Made by a program: the position numbers and the translations under genes. Source: Clostridia bacterium (GTDB lineage: Bacteria > Bacillota > Clostridia > Christensenellales > Aristaeellaceae). From it: DNA of 64,000 nucleotides. The notes under the pieces are model-generated. The model ran no database searches and was not told where the DNA came from. It saw only the letters and a list, made by a program, of their open reading frames with translations. Below are positions 26,218 to 36,497 of the stretch, piece by piece (within the stretch, counting starts at the first letter, position 1; every line of letters starts with the position of its first letter). The DNA is taken from the NCBI GenBank assembly GCA_017508975.1, contig JAFWQU010000021.1, forward strand, positions 62,001 to 126,000, read 5' to 3'.

Positions 26218-28683
26218 TCAGGTCAGCGGGTACGCGTCGGTCACCACGTCGGAGAGCACCGCCATCACGACCGGGAGTCCCTTTCCGGACGTCCCCTGCA
26301 GGGGGAAAGCCGCCCGGTCCAGCTCCGAGGCGCCGCTCTGCGCCTGGAGCACCACCGCGCCCCTGGTCTCCGGGGTCAGTTTGAAGACCGCCGCAAGGCC
26401 GGTGCCGTTCGTCCCGTTCTTCGCGAAGGGGAACGCCCGCACACCCTTGCCGCTCCGGTTCTGCCGCTCAAAGCCGATGGCGGGGATCCGCTTGCCGTAG
26501 CCCCGGTCGCTGATCAGGAGCAGCTCCTCCTCCCGGGACAATTGCTCCGCGAGCACGACCGCGTCCTCCGGGTTCGTCTGGATCACCCGGACGCCCGCCG
26601 ACGCGCGGCCCTGCGTGGGAATGGTGTCCATCGCCACGCGGATGGACATGCCCTGACGGGTCACGAAGAGCAGATCCTCCCGGCTCCGGAGCGGCAGCAC
26701 CTGCACCAGCCGGTCGCCCTCCTTGAGGCCGAGCGCGGTCAGCTTCTTGGAGCGGACATCGAAGGACACCGCCGGGATCCGCTTGGCCATGCCCTGGGCG
26801 CTGACCAGCAGATAGTCCGGCTGGTCCGCCAGCGCGGATGAGAGTCCGCAGTGGATCCAGACGATCTCCTCCCCGTCGCTCCACTTGGGCAGGATGCCCT
26901 CCGGCAGCTGTCCGCGGTCCTTGGGCCGGCACTCGTTGAGCGCGCTGACCGGCAGCGGATAGCAGTTGCCGTAGTTTGTGAAGATGAACAGCGTCTCGTT
27001 GGTCCTCGTGGAGAAGAGCATCCGCGCGGCCTCCCGCGGTTCCTCAAGGCGTGGTGGCAGCGGGTTCTTCTTCAGCGCCGCGGGGGACATCCGCTTGAAC
27101 TGTCCGGCGCCGGTCAGCGCGACCACGGTCTCCTCCGGCACGGGCTGCGTGTCCTCCTTCTCGAGCTGGATCTCCTCCACCTGCTCGATGGTCGTCCGGC
27201 GCTCGTCCGGGAACTGCTGCTCAATCTCGCGGAGCTCCTTGGCGATCAGCGCAATCAGCTTTTTCTCGCTCTTCAGGATGCCCTGCAGGCGCTCGATCAG
27301 CTTCTGCAGCTCCTCGAACTCCTTGCGCAGGGCCAGGATCTCCAGATTGGTCAGCCGCTGGAGGCGCATGTCCAGGATCGCCTGCGCCTGAACCTCGTCC
27401 AGCGCGAACGCGGCCATCAGGGCGAGGCGCGCGTCCTTGGGCGTCTTGCTGGCGCGGATCAGCCGGATGACCTCGTCCAGGTTGTCCACCGCCACCATCA
27501 GGCCCTCGAGAATGTGGGCACGGGCCTGCGCCTGCTTGAGATCGAACTGTGTCCGCCGGGTCACCACGCGTTTCTGGTGCTCGATGAAGTAGCCGAGCAT
27601 GGCCTTGAGGCCCATCTGCACGGGCTTGCCGTCCGCGATGGCGACCATGTTGACGCCGAAGGTCACCTGCAGATCGCTGTATTTATAGAGGTAGGCCAGG
27701 ATCTTCTGCGGGTCCGCGTCGCGCTTCAGCTCGATCACCGCGCGCATGCCCTCGCGGTCGCTCTCGTCCCGGATCTCGTATACGCCACTCAGCGCCGACT
27801 TTTTCTCGTCCACCAGCCGCTGGATCTTCTCCAGCATGGCGGCCTTGTTTACGCCGTAGGGGATCTCGGTGACCACCAGCAGCGTTCTGCCGGAGGCACC
27901 CTCCTCGGAGTGGATGCGTGCGCGCAGCTGCAGCTTGCTGCGGCCGGTGGTGTAGCCCTGCCGGATCTCGTCGCTCTCCACCAGCACGCCGCCGGTGGGG
28001 AAATCCGGTCCCGGCAGGATCTCCATCAGCTCCTCCAGCGGGATATCCGGCCGCTCCATCTGCGCGATCGCCGCGCGGATGCTCTCCCCCAGGTTGTGGG
28101 GCGGGATATTCGTCGCCAGGCCCACCGCGATGCCGCTGGCGCCGTTGACCAGCAGGTTCGGGAACCGCGCGGGCAGCATGTCCGGCTCCTTGAGGGTATC
28201 GTCGAAGTTCAGCCGGAAGGGGACCGTGTCCTTCTCGATGTCGCGCAGCATCTGCATCGCCAGCGGCGCCATCCGGGCCTCGGTGTACCGCATGGCGGCG
28301 GCGCTGTCGCCGTCGATGGAGCCGAAGTTGCCGTGGCCGTCCACCATCGGTCCGCGCATGGAAAAAGGCTGCGCCATGCGGACCAGCGCGTCGTAGACGG
28401 AGGAATCGCCGTGGGGGTGGTATTTGCCCAAGCAGTCGCCGACGATTCTCGCGCACTTGCGGTGCGGCTTGTCCGGCGTGGTGCCCAGCTCCATCATTGT
28501 ATAGAGGATGCGCCGCTGCACGGGCTTCAGGCCGTCCTCCACGCGGGGCAGCGCCCGCTCCAGGATCACGTGCTCCGCGTAGGGGATCATGGAGTTGTGC
28601 ATCACATCCTCCATGCTGGTGACCAGAATCCGGGAGGGATCGTCCTTTGCGATCGGCCTCTCGGGCGTTTTTTTCTTCGCCAT
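26218..28683 (-). CDS. parC: Type IIA topoisomerase subunit A, ParC-like (or second GyrA)
   Basis: DNA breakage-reunion subunit of a type IIA topoisomerase. The 821-residue protein has the quinolone-region segment [20 protein letters not shown], the catalytic Tyr in [11 protein letters not shown], and a C-terminal beta-pinwheel. The GyrA box (QRRGGKG type) expected in the first blade, shortly after [11 protein letters not shown], is missing; only NRSGKG appears in a late blade. Lack of the box argues for topoisomerase IV, while the [13 protein letters not shown] segment is GyrA-like. It starts 19 nt after its partner subunit gene. Confidence 0.7.
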   Translation of the reverse strand: MAKKKTPERPIAKDDPSRILVTSMEDVMHNSMIPYAEHVILERALPRVEDGLKPVQRRILYTMMELGTTPDKPHRKCARIVGDCLGKYHPHGDSSVYDALVRMAQPFSMRGPMVDGHGNFGSIDGDSAAAMRYTEARMAPLAMQMLRDIEKDTVPFRLNFDDTLKEPDMLPARFPNLLVNGASGIAVGLATNIPPHNLGESIRAAIAQMERPDIPLEELMEILPGPDFPTGGVLVESDEIRQGYTTGRSKLQLRARIHSEEGASGRTLLVVTEIPYGVNKAAMLEKIQRLVDEKKSALSGVYEIRDESDREGMRAVIELKRDADPQKILAYLYKYSDLQVTFGVNMVAIADGKPVQMGLKAMLGYFIEHQKRVVTRRTQFDLKQAQARAHILEGLMVAVDNLDEVIRLIRASKTPKDARLALMAAFALDEVQAQAILDMRLQRLTNLEILALRKEFEELQKLIERLQGILKSEKKLIALIAKELREIEQQFPDERRTTIEQVEEIQLEKEDTQPVPEETVVALTGAGQFKRMSPAALKKNPLPPRLEEPREAARMLFSTRTNETLFIFTNYGNCYPLPVSALNECRPKDRGQLPEGILPKWSDGEEIVWIHCGLSSALADQPDYLLVSAQGMAKRIPAVSFDVRSKKLTALGLKEGDRLVQVLPLRSREDLLFVTRQGMSIRVAMDTIPTQGRASAGVRVIQTNPEDAVVLAEQLSREEELLLISDRGYGKRIPAIGFERQNRSGKGVRAFPFAKNGTNGTGLAAVFKLTPETRGAVVLQAQSGASELDRAAFPLQGTSGKGLPVVMAVLSDVVTDAYPLT

Positions 28684-28702
28684 GGTTCAAAGCGCCTTTC
28701 TG

Positions 28703-30697
28703 TCAGGGTGTCCGGGTCGGGGCGGCCATCGGGTTGACCTGTCCCTCCGGCAACTCGAAGGTGTCCTGCCGGTTGAAGTCCGCAAACTCGCTGATGTAGT
28801 CCCGTCGGGGCTCCACCTTGTCGCCCATCAGGATGGTCACCAGGCGGTCCGCCTGCACCGCGTCGTCGATGGAAACCTGCATGAGCTTGCGCTGTCCGGG
28901 ATCCATGGTGGTGTCCCAGAGCTGCTCGGGGTTCATCTCGCCCAGGCCCTTATAGCGCTGCAGCGTGTAGCCCTTGCCGAGCTTCGCCGTCACCCGCTCC
29001 AGCTCCTTGTCGTCGTAGCAGTAGATCGTCTGGCTCCCCTTGGACACCTTGTACAGGGGAGGCATGCCGATATAGACGTGTCCCGCGTGGATCAGCTCCC
29101 GCATATACCGGAAGAAGAAGGTCAGCAGGATCGCGCGGATATGCGCGCCGTCCTGGTCCGCGTCGGAGAGGATGATAACCTTGTGGTAGCGGAGATTGGC
29201 AAGGGAGAAACTCTCGCCGATCGAGGTCCCAAGCGCCGTGATCAGGCTGCGGATCTCCTCGTTGGAGAGCACCTGGTCGATGCTCTTCTTCTCCGCGTTG
29301 AGCGGCTTTCCGCGCAGCGGCAGGATCGCCTGGAAGCGGCTGTCGCGCCCCTGCTTGGCGCTGCCGCCTGCAGAGTCGCCCTCCACGATGAACAGCTCGT
29401 TGTCCTCCGGCTTATGCCCGCGGGCCGCAGAGAGCTTGCCCACCAGCGGCTGCGCCTCAAGCGCCTTGGAGGAGCGCACCGTGTCGCGCGCCTTGCGGGC
29501 GGCCTCCCGCGCCTGGGCCGCGCGCATCGCCTTGCCGACGATCTGCTGGGCCATCTCCTGGTTCTTGAGATTGTCCAGCCAGTCGGCCATCTTCTCCGCG
29601 ATGATGGTCTCCACGGCCGGCCGCACCTCGCTGTTTCCCAGCCGGCCCTTGGTCTGTCCCTCGAACTGCGGGTTCTTGACCATGGTGACCAGCACGCAGG
29701 TCATGCCCTCCCGGAAGTCCTCGCCGGCGAGGTTCGCGTCCTTCTCCTTCAGCAGGCCGGAGCGCCGGGCATAGTCGTTCAGCGCCTTGGTGAAGGCTGC
29801 CTTGAAGCCGGCCTCGTGGCTGCCGCCCTCCGGCGTGGGAATATTGTTGACATAGGAGAACACATTCTCCGCGAACTCCGACGTATACTGGATCGCCACC
29901 CGGCAGATGGTGGTGCCCTGCTGCCCTTCCAGATAGATGACGTCCTCCGTGAGCGGGGACCGCTCCACGTTCAGATAGCGGACGTAGTCGATGATGCCGC
30001 CCTCGTAGCAGAACTCCTGGGTGCGCTTCTCCGCGTCCCGGATATTCTCGTCCACGAAGGTGATCGAAAGGCCCCGGTTGAGGTACGCAAGCTCCTGTAG
30101 GCGCCGGGCGATCAGCGTACTGTTCCAGCGGATGTCCTCGAAGATCCGGTCGTCCGGGAGAAAACGCACCAGCGTTCCGCGCCGGCGGGTATTGCGGACC
30201 TTCTCCAGCGGGCCGTCCGGCTTTCCCGCCTCGAGTTTTCCGGTCTTGGGGTCGACCTCGGAGGTGAAGCGGATATGGTAGTGTCCGAAATCCCGGTAGG
30301 AGTCCACCGTCAGCCAGCGGGAGAGCGCATTCACCACGGAGGCGCCCACGCCGTGCAAACCGCCGGAGTAGGCGTAGCTGTCGTTGCCAAACTTGCCGCC
30401 CGCGTGCAGCCGCGTATAGATGACCTCCACGCCGGAGATGTGCAGCACCGGGTGTTCGTCCACCGGCACGCCGCGCCCGTCGTCCCAGACGCTGGCCGAG
30501 CCGTCCGTGTGCAGGGTGACCGTCACCTCGCTGGCGTAGCCGTTGCTGGCCTCGTCGATCGCGTTGTCCACGATCTCCCAGAGCAGATGGTGCAGTCCGC
30601 GGCTGGAGGTTGAACCGATATACATGCTCGGCCGCATGCGCACGCCCTCGAGCCCTTCCAGCACCCGGATATTCGAGGCGTCATAAACCTGTGTCAA
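28703..30697 (-). CDS. parE: Type IIA topoisomerase subunit B, ParE-like (or second GyrB)
   Basis: ATPase subunit. The 664-residue protein shows the GHKL site EIVDNAIDEA and DDGRGVPVD, GGLHGVGASVVNALS, and the Toprim motifs EGDSAGGSAKQGRD and SDADQDGAHI. The stretch GKLSAARGHKPEDNELFIVEGD is closer to ParE than to GyrB. No dnaA, dnaN or recF is nearby, which also fits ParE. The start is a TTG at 30695-30697 (TTGACACAGGTTTATGAC), 10 nt after GGAG; no ATG is near enough to keep the conserved N terminus. Confidence 0.72.
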   Translation of the reverse strand: MTQVYDASNIRVLEGLEGVRMRPSMYIGSTSSRGLHHLLWEIVDNAIDEASNGYASEVTVTLHTDGSASVWDDGRGVPVDEHPVLHISGVEVIYTRLHAGGKFGNDSYAYSGGLHGVGASVVNALSRWLTVDSYRDFGHYHIRFTSEVDPKTGKLEAGKPDGPLEKVRNTRRRGTLVRFLPDDRIFEDIRWNSTLIARRLQELAYLNRGLSITFVDENIRDAEKRTQEFCYEGGIIDYVRYLNVERSPLTEDVIYLEGQQGTTICRVAIQYTSEFAENVFSYVNNIPTPEGGSHEAGFKAAFTKALNDYARRSGLLKEKDANLAGEDFREGMTCVLVTMVKNPQFEGQTKGRLGNSEVRPAVETIIAEKMADWLDNLKNQEMAQQIVGKAMRAAQAREAARKARDTVRSSKALEAQPLVGKLSAARGHKPEDNELFIVEGDSAGGSAKQGRDSRFQAILPLRGKPLNAEKKSIDQVLSNEEIRSLITALGTSIGESFSLANLRYHKVIILSDADQDGAHIRAILLTFFFRYMRELIHAGHVYIGMPPLYKVSKGSQTIYCYDDKELERVTAKLGKGYTLQRYKGLGEMNPEQLWDTTMDPGQRKLMQVSIDDAVQADRLVTILMGDKVEPRRDYISEFADFNRQDTFELPEGQVNPMAAPTRTP

Positions 30698-30739
30698 AGC
30701 TGTTTCACTCCACTCTCGAAGTTGGTCAGAACCGCGTCC

Positions 30740-30768
30740 ATTCTATCACAAAACCCACCTCCGGGCAA
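30740..30768 (-). promoter_or_regulatory. Probable promoter of parE-parC and following genes
   Basis: Minus strand TTGCCC (30763-30768), 17-nt spacer, TAGAAT (30740-30745), about 45 nt before the TTG start. Confidence 0.6.
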
Positions 30769-30838
30769 GAGAGCCCGCGCAAAGCCTGCCCTCCGGCCGA
30801 AAAACGCAAAGAAATTGCAAGGGAATTCCAAAAAGGTA

Positions 30839-30867
30839 TTGCATTCGCCGCGGTTTTGTGTTACTAT
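30839..30867 (+). promoter_or_regulatory. Probable promoter of rpmE
   Basis: TTGCAT (30839-30844), 17-nt spacer, TACTAT (30862-30867), about 50 nt before the rpmE ATG. No zinc-repressor palindrome is evident. Confidence 0.6.
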
Positions 30868-30919
30868 CACTCCTGCGGCATAGCCGATCATTGCATGCGC
30901 GAAAGAGGTGAGACAAGCA

Positions 30920-31120
30920 ATGAAGGAGAAGATCCATCCCAAGTATGGCAAGTGCATCGTTCGCTGCGTATGCGGTGAGACGTTCGAGACCGGTTCTACC
31001 AAGAAAGAGATGAAGGTTGATATCTGTTCCAAGTGCCATCCTTTCTACACCGGCAAGCAGAAGCTGGTGGACACGGGCGGACGTATCGAACGCTTCAAGA
31101 AGCGCTTCGGCATCGAGTAA
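30920..31120 (+). CDS. rpmE: 50S ribosomal protein L31, zinc-binding type
   Basis: Large-subunit protein at the central protuberance. The 66-residue protein [16 protein letters not shown] keeps the zinc cysteines (CIVRCVCG and CSKCHPF), so it is the C+ form that stores zinc. I start at the ATG at 30920 rather than the GTG four codons earlier; GAGGTGAG precedes it. A terminator follows within 10 nt of the stop, so it can be a single-gene unit before the DUF1385 gene. Confidence 0.97.
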   Translation: MKEKIHPKYGKCIVRCVCGETFETGSTKKEMKVDICSKCHPFYTGKQKLVDTGGRIERFKKRFGIE

Positions 31121-31127
31121 GACAAGG

Positions 31128-31160
31128 ACAGGGTTCGACCATCGGATCCTGTTTTTGTTT
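31128..31160 (+). terminator. Terminator after rpmE
   Basis: ACAGGGTTCG-ACCAT-CGGATCCTGT (10 pairs, two G-U) followed by TTTTGTTT. Confidence 0.8.
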
Positions 31161-31207
31161 AATCGCCGCAATCCCTGCATATAATATATGAAAAGAGGGG
31201 AAAGCAT

Positions 31208-32251
31208 ATGGCAAAGAACAACCCTTCGGCCTGCCCCCGCGTGGATATCGGCGGACAGGCGGTTATGGAAGGCGTGATGATGCGCTCACCGGACGCAACC
31301 GCCATCGCCGTGCGGCGCCCGGACCACTCGATCGTGGTCAAGCGGACGCCCTACGAGCCGATCAGCAAAAAGCACCCCTGGATGGGCAAGCCCGTCATCC
31401 GCGGCGCGGTCAACATGGTCACCATGCTGATCTTCGGCATGACCACCCTGCAGGATTCCACCCAGATGCTGGGCGTCCTGGACGAGGAGCCCACTGCCTT
31501 TGAGAAGTGGCTCGCAAAAAAGCTCGGCAAGGGCATCGACAAGATTGTCATGGCCACCGCGATCGTGCTGGCCGTCGCCCTCTCGATCGGCCTGTTCATG
31601 GCGATTCCTGCGGGCGTCGAGAGCCTGCTCAAGTCCAGCGGCATGTCTCCCCTGGGATACACCCTGCTGGGCGGTCTGGTGAAGATCGCGATCCTGCTGG
31701 GCTATATGTCCCTGGTGGCGCTGGTGCCGGACGTCCGGAGAACCTTCCAATATCATGGAGCGGAGCACAAGACCGTATACTGCCATGAGGCGGAGCTGCC
31801 CCTGACCCCGGAGAACGCGCAGACCTTCTCCACCCTGCACCCCCGGTGCGGCACCGCCTTCCTGCTGATCGTGTTCACCATCAGCATTCTGCTGTTCCTG
31901 GTCTTGAATATTCTGCTGCCGATCAGCAACTATTTCCTGCGCCTGTTCGCGCACCTGCTGATGCTGCCGCTGGTCGCCGGCATCAGCTATGAGGTGCTCA
32001 AAGGCCTCGCCCACTCCGACAGCAGGATCGCCCATATCCTGCGCTGGCCGGGACTGCAGCTGCAGCGGCTGACCACCCGCCGCCCGGACGAGGGCATGCT
32101 GGAGTGCGCCATCAGCGCCATGAACGCGGCGCTTTACGGGCTGCCAAAGCACGCGCCGAGGACGGCCGAGGGCTGGGCGATCCTGCACAGCTACCGCGAG
32201 TCGGATCCCGATTACGTGCCGCCGCAGCCGGAACCCGCGCCCGAGGCATGA
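31208..32251 (+). CDS. DUF1385 family membrane protein (YqhQ-like)
   Basis: Conserved Firmicutes membrane protein of unknown biochemical role, commonly found before prmC-prfA as here. The 347-residue protein opens with IGGQAVMEGVMMRSPDATAIAVR (family hallmark), then has KPVIRGAVNM, several membrane segments (about 110-135, 150-170, 215-240, 245-265), and the conserved loop QYHGAEHKTVYCHE followed by STLHPRCGTAFL. The His/Glu/Cys loop suggests a metal site, but none is proven. Its TGA overlaps the prmC ATG. Confidence 0.9.
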   Translation: MAKNNPSACPRVDIGGQAVMEGVMMRSPDATAIAVRRPDHSIVVKRTPYEPISKKHPWMGKPVIRGAVNMVTMLIFGMTTLQDSTQMLGVLDEEPTAFEKWLAKKLGKGIDKIVMATAIVLAVALSIGLFMAIPAGVESLLKSSGMSPLGYTLLGGLVKIAILLGYMSLVALVPDVRRTFQYHGAEHKTVYCHEAELPLTPENAQTFSTLHPRCGTAFLLIVFTISILLFLVLNILLPISNYFLRLFAHLLMLPLVAGISYEVLKGLAHSDSRIAHILRWPGLQLQRLTTRRPDEGMLECAISAMNAALYGLPKHAPRTAEGWAILHSYRESDPDYVPPQPEPAPEA

Positions 32252-33108
32252 GTCCGCAGGAGGCCATCCGCGCCGCCGCGCGCAGATTTACCGAGGCGGG
32301 CGTACCGGATCCGGTCTACGACGCGGCGGCGCTGCTCGCCCATCTGACCGGCCGGGAGCCATTGCTGTTGCGCACCGACCGGGACACGGTCCTCTTCCCG
32401 GAGACGCTGGACGCCTACCGGGAGCTGACGGAACGCCGCGCCCAGCGGATCCCGCTGCAGCATCTGCTGGGCTCTGCCTGGTTTTGCGACCGGGAATGGC
32501 TTGTGACGCCGGATGTGCTGATTCCGCGCTGGGAGACCGAGCTGCTGGTGCGGCGGGCCCTCGCCCACCCCTCCGGCGCCCCGATCGCGGATATCGGAAC
32601 CGGGAGCGGCTGCCTGGCCGTCACCCTCGCGCTGGAGACGCACTGCCCGGTCTTTGCGGTGGACATCAGCCCCGCGGCCCTGGCCGTCGCTCAGAAGAAC
32701 GCAGCCCGGCAGCAGGCTTCAAATCGGATCACTTTCCTGCAGGGAGACGGACTCTCCGCCTTCCGGAATCAGGCCAGGTTCGGCCGGATTGTCTCGAACC
32801 CGCCCTATATTCCCACGGACGAGTGCCGCCGCCTCCAGCCGGAGGTGCTGCGGGATCCCCTGCTGGCGCTGGACGGCGGGCCGGACGGACTGGATATCCT
32901 TCGCGCGCTGATCGCGGACGCACCCGGAGCGCTGGTCAAAGGCGGCTGGCTCCTGCTGGAGATCGGCTCGGACCAGGCCGCGCAGGTCGTCGAACTGATG
33001 CGCGCGCAGCCGCTGTTCGGCGAACCGCATGTTTTTCAGGACGACGCGGGTCTGGACCGCGTCGTCGAAGTACAAAAGGTGAGTACGGATGTTGGAGAGA
33101 CTCTTTGA
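32248..33108 (+). CDS. prmC: Peptide chain release factor N5-glutamine methyltransferase PrmC
   Basis: Methylates the Gln of the GGQ motif in release factors. The 286-residue protein has an N-terminal helical domain, IPRWETE (usually IPRPETE), the SAM loop IADIGTGSGCLAV (113-125) and the catalytic NPPYIP (184-189). The ATG at 32248 overlaps the DUF1385 stop as ATGA. It overlaps its own substrate gene prfA by 20 nt, a common arrangement. Confidence 0.95.
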   Translation: MSPQEAIRAAARRFTEAGVPDPVYDAAALLAHLTGREPLLLRTDRDTVLFPETLDAYRELTERRAQRIPLQHLLGSAWFCDREWLVTPDVLIPRWETELLVRRALAHPSGAPIADIGTGSGCLAVTLALETHCPVFAVDISPAALAVAQKNAARQQASNRITFLQGDGLSAFRNQARFGRIVSNPPYIPTDECRRLQPEVLRDPLLALDGGPDGLDILRALIADAPGALVKGGWLLLEIGSDQAAQVVELMRAQPLFGEPHVFQDDAGLDRVVEVQKVSTDVGETL

Positions 33109-34159
33109 GCGGATCATGAGCCGCTACGCCGAGCTGGAGGCCGAGATCGCCGAGCCGGAGGTGCTGGCGGACCCCGCGCGCTATCAGGAGGCGCTGCAGG
33201 AGCTGGCGGCTATCCGCGAACAGGCGGACGCCTGGAAGCGCTACCAGCAGACGCGTGAGCAGCTGCAGGGGCTTCAGGAGCTGCTTTCAGACCCGGAGAT
33301 GCGCGAGATCGCGCTCACGGAGCAGGAGGAGCTCTCCGTTTCTTTGTCCGCGCAGGAGGAGGAGCTGCACCATCTGCTGCTCCCCCACGACCCATCGGAC
33401 GGCCGGAACGTGATTCTCGAGATCCGCGCCGGCGCGGGCGGCGAGGAGTCCGCGCTGTTCGCGGCGGATCTCGCGCGCATGTACGAGCATTTCGCCGCAC
33501 GCCACGGCTGGAGTCTCTCCCCGCTCTCCCTCTCCCCCACGGAGCTGCATGGGCTGAAGGAGGCTGTCTACTCCGTCACAGGCCTGAATGTCTGGGCCCT
33601 GATGAAATACGAGAGCGGTGTGCACCGCGTGCAGCGCGTGCCGGTCACCGAGGCTTCCGGGCGGAAACAGACCTCCACCTGCACGGTCGCCGTACTCCCG
33701 GAGGCCAGGGAGATCGAGTTCCGGCTGGATCCCGCGGATCTGCGGATCGACACCTACCGGGCCTCGGGCGCCGGCGGACAGTACGTCAACCGGACGGACT
33801 CCGCGGTGCGGATTACCCATCTGCCGACCGGCATCGTCGCCACCTGCCAGAACGAGAAGAGCCAGCTCCGCAACAAGGAGCAGGCGATGAAGGTATTGCG
33901 CGCGCGGCTGGCGGAGAAGATGCAGCAGGAGGCCGACGCCGAGCAGTCCGCGTCCCGCCGGCAGCAGGTCGGCACCGGCGACCGCAGCGAGCGGATCCGG
34001 ACCTACAATTTCCACGAGGGCCGTGTGACGGACCACCGGATCGGCCTGACGCTCTACCGCATTCAGGAGATCATGGACGGCGATCTCGACGAGATCATCG
34101 ACGCCCTGCGCCGGGCCGACGAGGCCGAGCGCTGGCGTCAGCTCTCACTGGCCAATTAA
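33089..34159 (+). CDS. prfA: Peptide chain release factor 1
   Basis: Reads UAA and UAG and triggers release of the finished protein. The 356-residue protein has the codon-reading tripeptide P185-V186-T187 (PVT, the RF1 PxT form, in HRVQRVPVTE) and the catalytic G229-G230-Q231 in RASGAGGQYVNRTDSAVR. No frameshift site is present, unlike RF2. ATG 33089 lies inside the prmC end. Confidence 0.97.
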   Translation: MLERLFERIMSRYAELEAEIAEPEVLADPARYQEALQELAAIREQADAWKRYQQTREQLQGLQELLSDPEMREIALTEQEELSVSLSAQEEELHHLLLPHDPSDGRNVILEIRAGAGGEESALFAADLARMYEHFAARHGWSLSPLSLSPTELHGLKEAVYSVTGLNVWALMKYESGVHRVQRVPVTEASGRKQTSTCTVAVLPEAREIEFRLDPADLRIDTYRASGAGGQYVNRTDSAVRITHLPTGIVATCQNEKSQLRNKEQAMKVLRARLAEKMQQEADAEQSASRRQQVGTGDRSERIRTYNFHEGRVTDHRIGLTLYRIQEIMDGDLDEIIDALRRADEAERWRQLSLAN

Positions 34160-34192
34160 TCTTATACAGGTATTAGAGAAAGAAGGCATTCC

Positions 34193-35257
34193 ATGCAGAC
34201 CCAGGTGCTGCCGCCGAGTGCGGAGGCTCTCGCGCTGGCGGCGGATCTTCTGCGCCGGGGACAGCTCGTCGCCTTCCCCACCGAGACCGTGTACGGTCTG
34301 GGCGCCAACGCCCTCGACGCCGACGCGGTGCGGGCCATTTTCGCGGCCAAGGGGCGCCCGGCGGACAACCCGCTGATCGTCCATATCTGGTCCACCGCGC
34401 AGATTGAGGCTTTCGCGGAGCTTCCGGAGGGTGCGGAGGCGCTGATCGAGCGCTTCTGGCCCGGGCCGCTGACTCTGCTGATGCGCCGGAAACCGGCCAT
34501 CCCCGATGTGGTCACCGCCGGGCTCGACACGGTTGCCGTCCGGATGCCCTCCCATCCCACCGCCCGGGCGCTGCTCCGGGCCTGCGGTCTGCCCGTCGCG
34601 GCCCCCTCGGCCAACCGGTCCGGCCGCCCCAGTCCCACAACCGCGGCCCATGTCTCCGAGGATCTCAACGGCGTTGTCCCGCTGATCCTGGACGGCGGCG
34701 CCTGCGAAGTCGGGCTGGAATCCACAGTGCTGGATCTCTGTCATGGGACGCCCTGCATCCTGCGACCCGGCGGGGTCACGCAGGAGCAGTTGTCCTCCGT
34801 CCTCGGTCCGGTGGATATCGCCGGGAGCGTGCTGCGTCCCCTGCAGACCGGCGAGGTCGCGCGTTCCCCCGGCATGCGCTACCGGCACTACGCCCCCAAA
34901 GGCGACCTGACGCTCGTAACCGGCCCGGAGGAGGAAACCCTGTCCGCGCTCCGGCTTCTGTATGAGCGGGACACCGCCGCGGGATACCGGACCGGCGTGT
35001 TCTGCTTCGAGGAGCACGCCAAAACACTCGCGGACTGCCACCCCTTCCGCATGGGGCGGCTCAGCGATCCCGCCAGCGTCGCGGAGCGGCTCTTCGACCT
35101 GCTCCGGCAGGCGGACGACGCGGGCATCGAGCGCATCTACAGCGAGGTGGTCCCGCCGACGGGCATCGGCCTGGCGGTTATGAACCGGCTGGGCCGCGCC
35201 GCCGCTTTCAAAAGTATCCCCGCCAGAGAGGTTCTGGATCAGATAAAGGAGGAGTAA
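34193..35257 (+). CDS. sua5: Threonylcarbamoyl-AMP synthase (Sua5/YwlC type)
   Basis: Makes threonylcarbamoyl-AMP from Thr, bicarbonate and ATP for tRNA t6A37. The 354-residue protein has the YrdC core ([48 protein letters not shown]) and, after about residue 215, a Sua5 C-terminal domain joined by a linker with the conserved [13 protein letters not shown]. That makes it the long Sua5 form, not the short TsaC. The gene ends 2 nt before the araD ATG. Confidence 0.95.
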   Translation: MQTQVLPPSAEALALAADLLRRGQLVAFPTETVYGLGANALDADAVRAIFAAKGRPADNPLIVHIWSTAQIEAFAELPEGAEALIERFWPGPLTLLMRRKPAIPDVVTAGLDTVAVRMPSHPTARALLRACGLPVAAPSANRSGRPSPTTAAHVSEDLNGVVPLILDGGACEVGLESTVLDLCHGTPCILRPGGVTQEQLSSVLGPVDIAGSVLRPLQTGEVARSPGMRYRHYAPKGDLTLVTGPEEETLSALRLLYERDTAAGYRTGVFCFEEHAKTLADCHPFRMGRLSDPASVAERLFDLLRQADDAGIERIYSEVVPPTGIGLAVMNRLGRAAAFKSIPAREVLDQIKEE

Positions 35258-35259
35258 CC

Positions 35260-35964
35260 ATGCTCGAGGAACTCAAAAAGGCTGTCTATGAAGCCAACAT
35301 GCTGCTGCCCGCCTACCACCTGGTCACCTTCACCTGGGGCAACGTCTCGGGCATCGACCGCGAGAAGGGCCTCTTTGTGATCAAGCCCAGCGGCGTCCCC
35401 TACGAGGATCTGAAGCCGGAGGACATGGTCGTGATGGATCTGGATGGCAGCAAGGTGGAAGGGCGGCTGAATCCGTCCACGGACACCCCCACCCACATGG
35501 AGCTGTACCGGCGCTTCCCCACCGTCGGCGGCGTCGTCCACACCCACAGCCGCTGGGCCACCATCTGGGCCCAGGCCGGCCGCGACATTCCCGCCTACGG
35601 CACTACCCACGCGGACTATATCTACGGCCCTGTGCCCTGCTGCCGCGATCTCACCCCGGAGGAGGTCGACCGCGCCTATGAGCTGGAGACCGGCCGGGTC
35701 ATCGCCGCGCATTTCGAGGCCCATCATCTGAATCCCGATCACGTCCCCTGCGTGCTGGCGCGCCACCACGGCCCCTTCGCCTGGGGCAAGGATCCCCTGA
35801 ACGCCGTCCACAACGCGGTGGTGCTGGAGGAGGTCGCCATGATGGCCTGGCACACCGAGGCGCTGCCGCAGGCGCAGCCCCGGGAGAGCCTGCCGGATCA
35901 CGTCCGCGACAAGCACTTCCTGCGCAAGCACGGGCCGAACGCCTACTACGGCCAGAAGGGCTGA
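35260..35964 (+). CDS. araD: L-ribulose-5-phosphate 4-epimerase AraD family
   Basis: Interconverts L-ribulose 5-phosphate and D-xylulose 5-phosphate. The 234-residue protein keeps the class II aldolase-like metal site: H94-T-H96 and H170 ([10 protein letters not shown]), plus catalytic D76 region NPSTDTPTH and a C-terminal Tyr (NAYYGQ). Size and motifs fit AraD rather than fuculose aldolase. No other arabinose gene is present; it seems to be read through from sua5 (2-nt gap). Possible substrate variants such as UlaF or SgbE cannot be excluded. Confidence 0.9.
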   Translation: MLEELKKAVYEANMLLPAYHLVTFTWGNVSGIDREKGLFVIKPSGVPYEDLKPEDMVVMDLDGSKVEGRLNPSTDTPTHMELYRRFPTVGGVVHTHSRWATIWAQAGRDIPAYGTTHADYIYGPVPCCRDLTPEEVDRAYELETGRVIAAHFEAHHLNPDHVPCVLARHHGPFAWGKDPLNAVHNAVVLEEVAMMAWHTEALPQAQPRESLPDHVRDKHFLRKHGPNAYYGQKG

Positions 35965-36009
35965 TCCGCGCGGCATCCACAAATTCATGTCAATTTCTTT
36001 GAAAAGTAG

Positions 36010-36038
36010 TTTACAAACCGCATGCTTTCTGTTACAAT
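36010..36038 (+). promoter_or_regulatory. Promoter of rpsO
   Basis: TTTACA (36010-36015), 17-nt spacer, TACAAT (36033-36038). Confidence 0.8.
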
Positions 36039-36044
36039 CAGCTT

Positions 36045-36162
36045 TGGGCTTTGCTGAACCGCCCGCTCGGGCTGCCGAACACTCCGACGGCGCGCTGGGA
36101 GGGACGGCGATTGCTGCCTGCCGGGTATGAACCCGAGACAGAATTATTTGGAGGAGAGAACC
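36045..36162 (+). promoter_or_regulatory. rpsO 5' leader, likely structured
   Basis: About 118 nt of GC-rich leader with pairing potential, for example CGGGT-ATGA-ACCCG at 36122-36135. Ribosomal protein S15 represses its own mRNA in several bacteria through unrelated leader folds; such control here is an inference. Confidence 0.4.
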
Positions 36163-36417
36163 ATGACCAAGACCGAGATCATCCAAGCCTATGCCCTGCA
36201 TGAGGGCGACACCGGATCCCCCGAGGTGCAGATCGCGCTCCTGACCGACCGCATCAACCACCTCAACGAGCACCTCAAGAAGAACAAGAACGACCATCAC
36301 TCCAACCGCGGTCTGCTCCTGATGGTTGGCCGCCGCCGCGGCATGCTGGAGTATCTGAAGAAGACGGACATCGAGCGCTACCGCAGCCTGATCGCCCGCC
36401 TGAACCTGCGCAAGTAA
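36163..36417 (+). CDS. rpsO: 30S ribosomal protein S15
   Basis: Binds the 16S central domain three-way junction early in assembly. The 84-residue protein has [23 protein letters not shown] and [22 protein letters not shown], both fully typical. I start at the ATG at 36163 (GGAGGAG just upstream) and not 12 codons earlier. The gene is followed by a set of hairpins and then pnp, the classic rpsO-pnp pair. Confidence 0.98.
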   Translation: MTKTEIIQAYALHEGDTGSPEVQIALLTDRINHLNEHLKKNKNDHHSNRGLLLMVGRRRGMLEYLKKTDIERYRSLIARLNLRK

Positions 36418-36428
36418 GGCGAGGACAC

Positions 36429-36462
36429 GCCGCCGGGACAGGCCAGGATGCCTCCCGGCGGC
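36429..36462 (+). terminator. Strong hairpin after rpsO
   Basis: GCCGCCGGGA/TCCCGGCGGC, 10 bp, loop 14 nt, followed by TGTTTATG. The T-tract is poor, so it may act as a weak terminator or a 3'-end stabiliser between rpsO and pnp. Confidence 0.6.
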
Positions 36463-36497
36463 TGTTTATGCCCGGAAGAAGGATGTTCGGCGGATGT

